NCBI GenBank assembly: GCA_002762705.1
Contig: PCVE01000037.1
Span: 29,629 to 43,447 of the forward strand
Length of the DNA: 13,819 nucleotides
Direction: 5' to 3'
DNA from: Candidatus Woesearchaeota archaeon CG11_big_fil_rev_8_21_14_0_20_43_8
Lineage (GTDB): Archaea > Nanobdellota > Nanobdellia > Woesearchaeales > CG08-08-20-14
Part shown: one piece after another, positions 4,332 through 10,520 of the stretch
Position numbering within the stretch: the first letter of the stretch is position 1
Layout of the letters: every line of letters starts with the position of its first letter
Translations under genes and position numbers: made by a program
The notes under the pieces: generated by a model
What the model saw: the letters and a program-made list of their open reading frames with translations, nothing else
What the model was told of the DNA's origin: nothing
The model's database searches: none

Positions 4332-6071
4332 ATGCCGGAAAATAAATTAAATTACAAAAGAAAATTTATCGAATTGGCAGTGGCAGTGCTCCTGTTTGGC
4401 CTGATCCTCGGGATGCATACCCCGGTGGGATTAGAAGCAGCGGCTACAAAGGCCCTCATAGCAAAGCTTCCTTCGGGCATATCATCTGAGATCGACCAGA
4501 AATTCGGGACAGGTATTGATTTCAACCGCAATTATGCTGACTACAAGGCCTATGCTGACAACATCGAGATTGCGATAGCCAAGAGCGGCACTTCTATCCT
4601 GACAAAGCAGAGCTATGATGCGTCAGAGAAGAAGTCTTCTTATAATCTTATGACGCTTTCAAAAGCATCAGAGAAGATTGGACTCGCAGCGAAGGCTGTG
4701 CTCGCGATCGCTGTGCTCATGCTTGTATTCTGGATATTCGAGATCGTGCCTATCTATGTCACATCGCTTCTGCCGATCGTCATGTTTCCACTCTTGTCAG
4801 TCGCGTCATTGAGCAGCGTCGCGTTTCCTGGTTATTTCATCGTGACATCTGAATATGCGAATCATCTGATCTTCCTCTTTATGGGCACTTTCATGCTTGC
4901 GAAAGCGATAGAGAAATGGCATCTGGACAAAAGGATAGCGATAAAGATAATAAAGGTATTCGGCACGAATCCAAAATATCTTCTATTAGGGTTCATCTTG
5001 ACAACTGCATTCTTGTCGATGTGGATATCCAATACCGCGACGACAGCCATGATGATACCGATCGCATTGGCTCTTCTGAAACACGCGCATCACGACAAGA
5101 AAGAGATGCGATTTGAGACGGGTCTGCTTCTTGCCATAGCATACGCCGCATCGATCGGCGGTCTCGGCACGATAATCGGCTCTCCACCAAACGCGGTCTT
5201 CGCAGGTTTCGCGCAATCATTGGCAAAGACCACAATAACATTTGTCGGATGGATGAAGTTTGGATTGCCGTTTGTCATACTATTCATTCCAATATGCTGG
5301 CTATACATGAGCTGGAGATATACTGAGAAAGGTATAAGGCTAGGAGAACATCTCGTGACGCAGAGACTTGGGAAGTTCTCACAGGGAGAGAAAAATGTTG
5401 CTATAATCTTCGCGGTGACAGCGCTTCTCTGGCTCTCCAGGTCGGCGATACCAATCATACACTGGCCAGGATGGTCTTCTTTGAAACCTTTCGGCCTTAA
5501 CCTCACATTGATAAATGATTCAGCCATCGCGATAGCTGCGGCAATAGCGCTATACCTTGTGCCAGCAAGCCTGAAAAAGTACGAGCCGACTCTTGATCTT
5601 GAGACTGGGTTCAGCATCTCATGGGGCACTCTCATCTTGTTCGGTGGCGGACTCACACTCGGCGCAGCTATCGCGAACACAGGGGTCGCGGCATGGTTCG
5701 CAGAGTTGCTTACAGTGTTCTCCGGAGTGCATGTCCTGATACTTCTGATAATCATTTCTGCTTTGGCAGTCGTCCTGACAGAATTCACATCGAACACAGC
5801 GACAGCGACGATGCTCATGCCTGTCATGTTCGCGCTAGGCGCGGCGATGGCAGCAGGGAACTCAAACTATCCACTTGTGTTCATGGCGACCGCAGCAGTA
5901 GCGACATCATTATCTTTTGTCCTTCCGATCGCGACACCGCCGAATGCGATAGCTTATGGCACTGGAAAGATAAAACTAAAAGAGATGATCCACGCAGGCA
6001 TCGCGCTTGACATTCTCGGAATACTGCTTTGGTCTGTGATGGCAGCATCCATATTCGGCGTGCTTTTCTGA
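4332..6071 (+). CDS. DASS-family sodium/dicarboxylate-type symporter
   Basis: This 579-residue polytopic membrane protein has the two inverted halves of the divalent anion:sodium symporter (SLC13/INDY) family. Each half has an SNT signature (WISNTATT at 232-239, TSNTATAT at 486-493) and a Pro-Pro-Asn hairpin (IGSPPNAV at 282-289, ATPPNAIA at 534-541). Those elements form the sodium and carboxylate sites in VcINDY. The likely substrates are succinate, malate, fumarate or related anions, imported with sodium. The start is ATG 4332, set by the leaderless promoter; a TTG just upstream is rejected. Oddly, about 80 polar, alanine/lysine-rich residues (about 36-118) separate the first helix (11-29) from the usual LAIAVLMLVFW helix, where known relatives have a short loop. 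The gene appears richer in G+C than its neighbours, which hints at transfer. It is monocistronic. Confidence 0.92.
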   Translation: MPENKLNYKRKFIELAVAVLLFGLILGMHTPVGLEAAATKALIAKLPSGISSEIDQKFGTGIDFNRNYADYKAYADNIEIAIAKSGTSILTKQSYDASEKKSSYNLMTLSKASEKIGLAAKAVLAIAVLMLVFWIFEIVPIYVTSLLPIVMFPLLSVASLSSVAFPGYFIVTSEYANHLIFLFMGTFMLAKAIEKWHLDKRIAIKIIKVFGTNPKYLLLGFILTTAFLSMWISNTATTAMMIPIALALLKHAHHDKKEMRFETGLLLAIAYAASIGGLGTIIGSPPNAVFAGFAQSLAKTTITFVGWMKFGLPFVILFIPICWLYMSWRYTEKGIRLGEHLVTQRLGKFSQGEKNVAIIFAVTALLWLSRSAIPIIHWPGWSSLKPFGLNLTLINDSAIAIAAAIALYLVPASLKKYEPTLDLETGFSISWGTLILFGGGLTLGAAIANTGVAAWFAELLTVFSGVHVLILLIIISALAVVLTEFTSNTATATMLMPVMFALGAAMAAGNSNYPLVFMATAAVATSLSFVLPIATPPNAIAYGTGKIKLKEMIHAGIALDILGILLWSVMAASIFGVLF

Positions 6072-6091
6072 AGATAGAGATCCAAAGGATT

Positions 6092-6119
6092 AGCATAATG
6101 CTCACTTTTGTTTTATTGT
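6092..6119 (+). terminator. Terminator after the transporter gene
   Basis: A small palindrome AGCATAATGCT (6092-6102) is followed by a T-rich tract (about 6105-6119) between the convergent transporter and HIT genes. Confidence 0.5.
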
Positions 6120-6128
6120 TCCAGAATT

Positions 6129-6542
6129 CTATAACCGTTTCTTGATGCTGTTCTTGTATTCTTCCATCTCGCCTTCGCCGTACTTGACATGTTTCCATGA
6201 GAAATCTTGTCCATCCCCAGGATATCTTGGGATGATGTGGAAATGGATGTGTGGTATCATTTGGCCCGCGATCTTCTTATTGTTCTGGAGAAGGTTGAAT
6301 CCCTCTGCGCTTGTCGCGTCGACTATGCTTTTTGCGATAGATCTGACTTTGATCATCAGTGCTTTCAATCCTTCTTCAGTGATGTCTAATAATGTCTCGT
6401 GATGCTTTTTTGGAACCACTAATGTATGGCCTTTCACAGCCGGGCTGATGTCTAAAAAGGCGATACAATCTCCATCTTCGTACAATTTGGCCGATGGTAT
6501 CTTCCCTTCCACGATCTTGCAAAATATACAGTCTTCAGTCAT
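6129..6542 (-). CDS. HIT family nucleotide hydrolase/transferase
   Basis: This is a 137-residue cytoplasmic protein with the full histidine-triad signature PHIHFHIIPR (residues 96-105), whose middle histidine is the nucleophile on the alpha-phosphate of nucleotide conjugates. The N-terminus has the usual CIFCKIVEGKIPS segment, with CxxC at 5-8, and the family marker GHTLVVPKKHH at about 38-48. The length is typical of HINT-like proteins, which cleave AMP-lysine and other phosphoramidates. The precise substrate cannot be read from sequence. The start is ATG 6542, with a TATA element on the minus strand (6585-6576) predicting an 11-base leader that contains an SD-like GATGATC. The gene lies 88 bases downstream of the kinase gene on the same strand but has its own promoter. 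Confidence 0.93.
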   Translation of the reverse strand: MTEDCIFCKIVEGKIPSAKLYEDGDCIAFLDISPAVKGHTLVVPKKHHETLLDITEEGLKALMIKVRSIAKSIVDATSAEGFNLLQNNKKIAGQMIPHIHFHIIPRYPGDGQDFSWKHVKYGEGEMEEYKNSIKKRL

Positions 6543-6575
6543 ATGATCATCTCTTCTGTGCAGTCCGCGGGCTAT

Positions 6576-6585
6576 GTTTATATAG
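6576..6585 (-). promoter_or_regulatory. TATA element, HIT gene
   Basis: Minus strand CTATATAAAC. Transcription would start near 6553, leaving about 11 bases of leader before the ATG at 6542. Confidence 0.6.
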
Positions 6586-6630
6586 TTTACGTCTTGACCT
6601 ACACAGTCGCAGATGTCACTTTGATCGCCC

Positions 6631-8052
6631 TCATTTTTTCTTTAAGAATTCAATAAAGAAAATGGTACCTTTACCAGTGCCATCACTTTCTGCCCAGATG
6701 CGGCCTTTATGGCTTTCGACTATCTTCTTCACGATCGATAGACCAAGTCCATGCGATTCTTTGACTTTTATTTTATTGACTTGATAATACTCTTTGAATA
6801 TATCATCCAGATCTTTTTTTTGTATGCCGATCCCATTATCTTTTATGTATATGGTTATTTTCTCATCTGTTTCATCGCTTCCAAATGTGATGATGCCTTT
6901 ATTCTTCGGCACGAATTTCATGGCATTTATGAGCAGATTGTTCAGCGCTTCTTTTATCTTCAATTCTTCACAGAATAATCCAATTGTGTCTTTTATCTGA
7001 TTCTTCACTTTTATATTCTGTTCATCTATCTGCACTTGATTTAGCAGGATGATGTCTGAGACAATTTTACTGATCTTGACATGCTGCATATCTTTTAGGT
7101 TTCTTGAGTTGTCTGACTTGATGAAATGGAGGGTGTCTTGTATCAGTGACAGCATGTATTTCGCATTCCGTTCTATTATCTGGGCCTTTTTCTTCTCATT
7201 AGGATCATCTACTTTTTTTCCAAGTAATTGGGCCATTGTGATTATCGGTGTGAGTGGGCTCTTTATATCATGCGCAAGACGGTTCATGAAGTGATTCTTT
7301 TGTTCAAGAAGGCTCTTTATGCGTGACATCGACTTGCTTATCTTATTTCGCAGAGATTCAAACGATCTAGCAAGATCGCCAAGTTCATCATCAGAATTGA
7401 CAGATAACGGCTGATTATCTTTCAACTCTCTTTTGAACCTTGAGATGGGTCTTAAGATGACAAGATACATCATGATGATAACCGATAAGAATCCTGTGAA
7501 TGTGAGGATTCCGCTGTTGATCATGACTAATCTCTTGGTTGTCTTTATCTCTTCATTGACAGTATCTAAATCATAATAGACTTCTATCACTCCTTTGATC
7601 TTTCCATCATATGATATCGGGACATAGACTTCAATGACCTGGTCAAATCCTTCCAGATCCTTATTGGATCTCTCTTTTTCTGGTGAATTTATCTCTGATA
7701 CAACAATCCCTGTCAACGCAGTATCATAATCTGGGTTGTCTGCAATCATGCCTATATTATCTTTATCAGTAGAGAATATGATCTTTGAATCTGTGTCGAA
7801 TGCTTTGATCTTGAGTACTTCTTCTGATTTTATGGCGTCCATATATTCCTGAAATACATCTGGATCTCCATTGTTGAAATCTTCAGCAGTTATATGTTTT
7901 GGTGTCATCTGCTGTATGCTATGTGCAGTTGTCTTTATGTGACGATCTGTCGCTTCAGTCTCCACAAAATTCGTTATATACATTCCGACGAGAAGGTTTA
8001 TCAGGATGATCACTATCAATGTCGGAAAAAGTAGTTTGTATATGAGTCTCAT
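6631..8052 (-). CDS. Membrane sensor histidine kinase with extracellular sensor domain
   Basis: This is a 473-residue kinase. A first membrane helix (about 6-27) and a second (about 175-200) frame an extracellular domain of about 145 residues. Its strand pattern (IKAFDTDSKIIFSTD, then IEVYVPISYDGKIKGVIEVYYD) resembles Cache/PDC sensors. HAMP follows at 200-245, then a HisKA domain with the phosphoacceptor His261 in LAHDIKSPLTP. The HATPase domain has an N-box NNLLINAMKF (371-380), G1 DNGIGI (405-410), F-box FKEYYQ and G2 HGLGLSIV (434-441), so it should be catalytically active. No response regulator is encoded in the window, which makes it an orphan here. A TATA element about 31 bases upstream of ATG 8052 suggests a leaderless mRNA. 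The ligand is unknown. Confidence 0.92.
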   Translation of the reverse strand: MRLIYKLLFPTLIVIILINLLVGMYITNFVETEATDRHIKTTAHSIQQMTPKHITAEDFNNGDPDVFQEYMDAIKSEEVLKIKAFDTDSKIIFSTDKDNIGMIADNPDYDTALTGIVVSEINSPEKERSNKDLEGFDQVIEVYVPISYDGKIKGVIEVYYDLDTVNEEIKTTKRLVMINSGILTFTGFLSVIIMMYLVILRPISRFKRELKDNQPLSVNSDDELGDLARSFESLRNKISKSMSRIKSLLEQKNHFMNRLAHDIKSPLTPIITMAQLLGKKVDDPNEKKKAQIIERNAKYMLSLIQDTLHFIKSDNSRNLKDMQHVKISKIVSDIILLNQVQIDEQNIKVKNQIKDTIGLFCEELKIKEALNNLLINAMKFVPKNKGIITFGSDETDEKITIYIKDNGIGIQKKDLDDIFKEYYQVNKIKVKESHGLGLSIVKKIVESHKGRIWAESDGTGKGTIFFIEFLKKK

Positions 8053-8066
8053 GTAAGAAAAGATGT

Positions 8067-8083
8067 AAATAATATATTATATC
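8067..8083 (-). promoter_or_regulatory. TATA-like element, histidine kinase gene
   Basis: The minus strand reads GATATAATATATTATTT here, 8083 to 8067. The exact register is ambiguous, but the ATG at 8052 lies about 30 bases from the box and no SD is present, so a leaderless mRNA is likely. Confidence 0.5.
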
Positions 8084-8180
8084 TAATTGGTCGATTATCT
8101 GGATATGGGTGATTGTGTTCTCTCTTTTTGGTGGGTTTATTGTGGACTTGTTATGTGGGGCCATTTTTAGGATTAAATTC

Positions 8181-9068
8181 CTATGATTGCCCTTCTGATC
8201 GTCTCTTCCTCTCAATTCCGGTCAATACTAAAAGAAGAATCAGCACAATACATAATGTCCCATAAAACGCGACTTTGCTATATCCTTTGTTGTCGCTTAC
8301 AGCTTTTTGGAATCTATAGAGGACACCTGAGAAGAATGCATCATTTTCACCATTGTATTCTTCAAGCACAATACATCCAGTCGGCTCTTTGCAGAGATTT
8401 GGGCAGATCCTCTCTTTGTGTATGCATCGATTCAATGAAGTCTCGCATTGATCGATCGTGCATATAAGAGAATCCTCGCAGTCCAGATCAGCCTCACAGC
8501 AATTTTCTATATTCTCATAATGGCATATCCCTTCACTACAAGTATCTTTTGTACAAGGACTTTTGTCGTCGCATTTTGCGACGCACTGGTGTTCGTTTAT
8601 TTTCTCACATGATTCACAAGTGAATTCTTTGCATAATCCATCGTCACAACGCTCATCATCTTCACAATCATCATCATAATAACATTCTTCTCCAGAGATG
8701 CAATAAGTCATGAATGATACATAATCGCTTCCAAGGCAATCCCGATGGGTGATCTTAAGACTTTTCACTAAAAGATCATTTGGCCATTGGATCTGAAAAT
8801 CTCCTGGCTGTGTCTCTTTTATAGAGAATTCCAGGAACCGAGGGTTGCCTATCCCTTTGCTCTCTTCATTGACTATCATTCCCTGGTTTGTGTTGAATCC
8901 ATAGATCAATCCTTGCGCAAAAGAAGAATTTGAGATATGGAATTCAGCGGAGAGCAGACGCAGTCCGTCTGTGCAACGCGTGAAATCCAGATCCAATCCT
9001 GTGCAGTTGATGCCATGGACATCCAAAAAGAACAGCGTAAACAATAATATAAAGGCAATCCATCTCAT
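8181..9068 (-). CDS. Anchored cysteine-rich surface protein with DDxxCTxDxC repeats
   Basis: This 295-residue protein has a signal peptide (residues 1-19) and a C-terminal membrane helix (about 267-283) followed by the basic tail ERKRR, so nearly all of it lies outside. Residues 20-125 form a probably beta-rich region with a few cysteines that I do not recognise. Residues 126-232 hold dense cysteines: a DDDCEDDERCDDGLC segment, then CDDKSPCTKDTCSEGICH and CEDSLICTIDQCETSLNRC. The last two are copies of the DDxxxCTxDxCxxxxxCxH motif well known from surface proteins of myxobacteria and DPANN archaea. ATG 9068 is chosen over the upstream TTG at 9083 because a TATA element sits 30 bases before it, giving a leaderless mRNA. 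It lies upstream of the kinase gene on the same strand with 128 bases between them. A role in adhesion or surface layers is possible but not shown. Confidence 0.8.
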   Translation of the reverse strand: MRWIAFILLFTLFFLDVHGINCTGLDLDFTRCTDGLRLLSAEFHISNSSFAQGLIYGFNTNQGMIVNEESKGIGNPRFLEFSIKETQPGDFQIQWPNDLLVKSLKITHRDCLGSDYVSFMTYCISGEECYYDDDCEDDERCDDGLCKEFTCESCEKINEHQCVAKCDDKSPCTKDTCSEGICHYENIENCCEADLDCEDSLICTIDQCETSLNRCIHKERICPNLCKEPTGCIVLEEYNGENDAFFSGVLYRFQKAVSDNKGYSKVAFYGTLCIVLILLLVLTGIERKRRSEGQS

Positions 9069-9090
9069 ATCAATCAAGAACAACCTTGTC

Positions 9091-9098
9091 TTTATAAT
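9091..9098 (-). promoter_or_regulatory. TATA element, cysteine-rich surface protein
   Basis: Minus strand ATTATAAA, first base at 9098, 30 bases before the ATG at 9068. This supports that ATG over the TTG at 9083. Confidence 0.6.
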
Positions 9099-9192
9099 CC
9101 TTGTGGGTATGCGGGGATCATGTTTCTTGTTGTCCGTGGTCAGGGAATTTATCTATTTGGCTAACACAGCTATGAACTCATACCCCACACCC
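9099..9192. repeat. Long-range imperfect hairpin in intergenic DNA
   Basis: GTGGGTATG near 9102-9110 is complementary to CATACCCCAC near 9180-9189 apart from one bulged base. Around 70 bases lie between the arms. Several C-rich ACACCC/ACCCCA words follow. The element sits between the end of the small two-gene operon and the promoter of the surface-protein gene. It could end the operon transcript, or be chance. Confidence 0.3.
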
Positions 9193-9258
9193 CATAGCTC
9201 ACACCCAAAGAAATACCACCGCTGATTGCATACAGAACAAGACAATCATATCGCAATA

Positions 9259-9510
9259 TCAATCTACAAGCCTGTTTCTGACTTGATCACGCATCTTTGA
9301 GAGAAATCCTTTGTTCCGGTTTTCTGGTTTTGGCAGTATGACATTCTCAAACTCTTCTTTCTCTGCCGATTCGATGAAATATCTGATTGTCTCTAAGAAT
9401 AATTCTATCTCTTTTACTGCCCCATATATCTGATGCTGCCTGGATAAATCAATCTCCTCTTTTCTGTCTTTCAGCAGATATATGAGTTCCTGTTTACGTT
9501 TCTCATACAT
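9259..9510 (-). CDS. Small helical protein of unknown function, 83 aa
   Basis: This is an 83-residue, highly charged protein predicted to be almost entirely alpha-helical. Residues 1-25 are Lys/Glu-rich, the middle (about 26-50) has an amphipathic heptad-like pattern (IYGAVKEIELFLETIRYF), and the end is basic (KMRDQVRNRL). It has no signal, membrane helix, cysteine or recognised motif. The start ATG 9510 is 5 bases after the stop of the zinc-binding gene at 9516-9842, so the two form an operon and probably work in the same process. The local SD is weak (CAGG), which suggests coupled translation. I do not recognise the family. Confidence 0.65.
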   Translation of the reverse strand: MYEKRKQELIYLLKDRKEEIDLSRQHQIYGAVKEIELFLETIRYFIESAEKEEFENVILPKPENRNKGFLSKMRDQVRNRLVD

Positions 9511-9515
9511 CCTGA

Positions 9516-9842
9516 TCAGTTCTTTGTGGTCGATTGCGATGCACCTTTATTTTTTTGTTTTATCTGTTTCAATCGTTCGATGAAATATCCAAGACAGTCG
9601 ATTGCGCAGAAAGCCGCTTTCTTCTTGAAACCGATCGGTCCAAAAATCAACGAAAAGACATTATCTTTTCCTTCAAGCGAACTTCCACATACTGCGCATG
9701 ACTTCCCGCAAGTCTCAAGCTCTTCGATCCTGTTTCGGACCATCGAGCCAAGGAGTGGTGATCCCATCGACAGGTCTTTTGAGAGCATCTGAAGCTCTGC
9801 ATAATTGAGTTTCTCTAATATCTGTTTTAACTCATCTGACAT
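9516..9842 (-). CDS. Small zinc-binding protein of unknown function, 108 aa
   Basis: This is a 108-residue cytoplasmic protein. A helical N-terminus (1-44) is followed by five cysteines: C45, the pair C49-x2-C52 and the pair C79-x3-C83. Between the pairs is a hydrophobic segment FSLIFGPIGFKKKAAFC, and a Lys/Gln-rich tail closes the protein. The arrangement suggests one zinc site. From memory it resembles conserved hypotheticals of DPANN archaea with the same spacing; I cannot name a function. ATG 9842 is preferred over the adjacent TTG 9845. A TATA element (minus strand 9885-9878) predicts a start near 9854, so the 12-base leader begins right at the SD GGGAGTGG. It is the first gene of a two-gene operon. 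Confidence 0.7.
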   Translation of the reverse strand: MSDELKQILEKLNYAELQMLSKDLSMGSPLLGSMVRNRIEELETCGKSCAVCGSSLEGKDNVFSLIFGPIGFKKKAAFCAIDCLGYFIERLKQIKQKNKGASQSTTKN

Positions 9843-9877
9843 CAAACCACTCCCAGAAGAATGTAACTGAGACAGAA

Positions 9878-9886
9878 ATTATAAAT
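9878..9886 (-). promoter_or_regulatory. TATA element, zinc-protein operon
   Basis: Minus strand TTTATAAT from 9885 to 9878. The predicted start near 9854 gives a 12-base leader carrying the SD-like GGGAGTGG just before the ATG at 9842. Confidence 0.55.
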
Positions 9887-9901
9887 GTTATGTTCTCTAT
9901 G

Positions 9902-9986
9902 GCTCTGTAGCAAGTCATTTCTTGCAGGACACTTGGCCGGTAGATGCTAATAAAGCAGAGCACACCGACCACAATGGTCAGCGTGC
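9902..9986. other. Clustered inverted repeats, possible structured 3' RNA
   Basis: GCTCTG (9902-9907) is perfectly complementary to CAGAGC (9956-9961). Inside lies GCAAG/CTTGC (9910-9914/9921-9925). Overlapping the 3' side is an imperfect hairpin GCAC/GTGC (9960-9963/9983-9986) topped by GACCA-CAA-TGGTC (9967-9979). No gene starts here. The block lies downstream of the RNase operon and upstream of the divergently placed TATA for the zinc-protein operon, all transcripts being on the minus strand. It may be a 3' processing structure or a small RNA. Confidence 0.35.
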
Positions 9987-9997
9987 GCTTCCTGGGC

Positions 9998-10186
9998 TCA
10001 CTTCATGCCCATCTCTCTCAGATGCGAAGATATTGTGGATATTGGATCTGGGCATGCGATTGTTCGGACCGTACATGGTCGGAATACTGCAAGAATGAGA
10101 CTTACGACAAGAATAATCCCAAATATTAACTTGCTACTTAACTGGTTTCTATCCGCCGATCGCCTGCAACCCCTCGCATTCGTCAT
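9998..10186 (-). CDS. Possible small single-pass membrane peptide, 62 aa
   Basis: A 62-codon frame on the minus strand follows the secreted cysteine-rich gene and overlaps its end by 38 bases. It encodes a basic N-terminus (MTNARGCRRSADRNQ), a clear hydrophobic helix KLIFGIILVVSLILAV (about residues 19-34) and a short outside tail with two cysteines ending HLREMGMK. Only one in-frame ATG precedes the helix, without an SD, so translation would rely on coupling to the upstream gene. Helix plus positive-inside charge is not expected of random sequence, but there is no homologue I can name. It could be a real third gene of the RNase operon or a shadow. Confidence 0.35.
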   Translation of the reverse strand: MTNARGCRRSADRNQLSSKLIFGIILVVSLILAVFRPCTVRTIACPDPISTISSHLREMGMK

Positions 10187-10520
10187 GGGTGCAGACGCAG
10201 TTCTTCATAGCATCGGTCGCTTGGCAGCTTCCTTTGGATTCTGTCCAGAACTCAGTGCCAGGGCATTTGCAACCAGAATCTTTGTGCCAGCATGTGTCTC
10301 CTTTGCAGTCGATATAGTTCTCGCAGTCAGTCACGATCCCATAACAGACCTCTTTGAACACATTTGTCTGCTGCACATTTATAATTCGCGAGAATCCAAA
10401 GCACGAGCAATGGCTCACTTCGCTGATCGGGACATTTCCTCCTCTTCCCGCGTCTTTTGGAAAGAAGAATAATATCACGATGATGAAGATGCAAAGTCCG
10501 ATGAATCCTTTTCTATTCAC
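10149..10520 (-). CDS. Secreted cysteine-rich protein coupled to the RNase gene
   Basis: This 123-residue protein has an N-terminal signal or anchor helix (residues 5-20, NRKG then a hydrophobic run). Its exported part has 12 cysteines, including CSC (38-40), CYGIVTDC (59-66), CKGDTC (72-77), CKC (84-86) and CVC (108-110). The CSCFGF...CYGIVTDC pattern recalls small secreted proteins of DPANN archaea, from memory only. It starts with GTG 10520, whose last three bases overlap the RNase stop as GTGA, and a GAAGTGAT segment just upstream can act as SD, so translation is coupled. A secreted disulfide protein in the same operon as a cytoplasmic RNase is unexpected. No function is assigned. Confidence 0.72.
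   Translation of the reverse strand: MNRKGFIGLCIFIIVILFFFPKDAGRGGNVPISEVSHCSCFGFSRIINVQQTNVFKEVCYGIVTDCENYIDCKGDTCWHKDSGCKCPGTEFWTESKGSCQATDAMKNCVCTHDECEGLQAIGG

Noticed and set aside
4313..4345. A 10-codon frame from ATG 4313 as an upstream ORF
   Set aside because: The predicted transcript starts at about 4331, after this ATG.
5090..5827. 245-codon minus-strand frame inside the transporter gene
   Set aside because: It is antisense to a clear DASS reading frame with intact signature motifs; long shadow frames are expected in this GC-richer gene.
9902..9961. tRNA gene
   Set aside because: The 6-bp closing stem encloses only about 48 bases, with no T-arm consensus or anticodon arm, so it cannot be a tRNA.
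10005..10472. 155-codon plus-strand frame
   Set aside because: It is antisense to the secreted cysteine-rich gene, which has a signal peptide and a coupled start; the plus frame has no promoter or SD.
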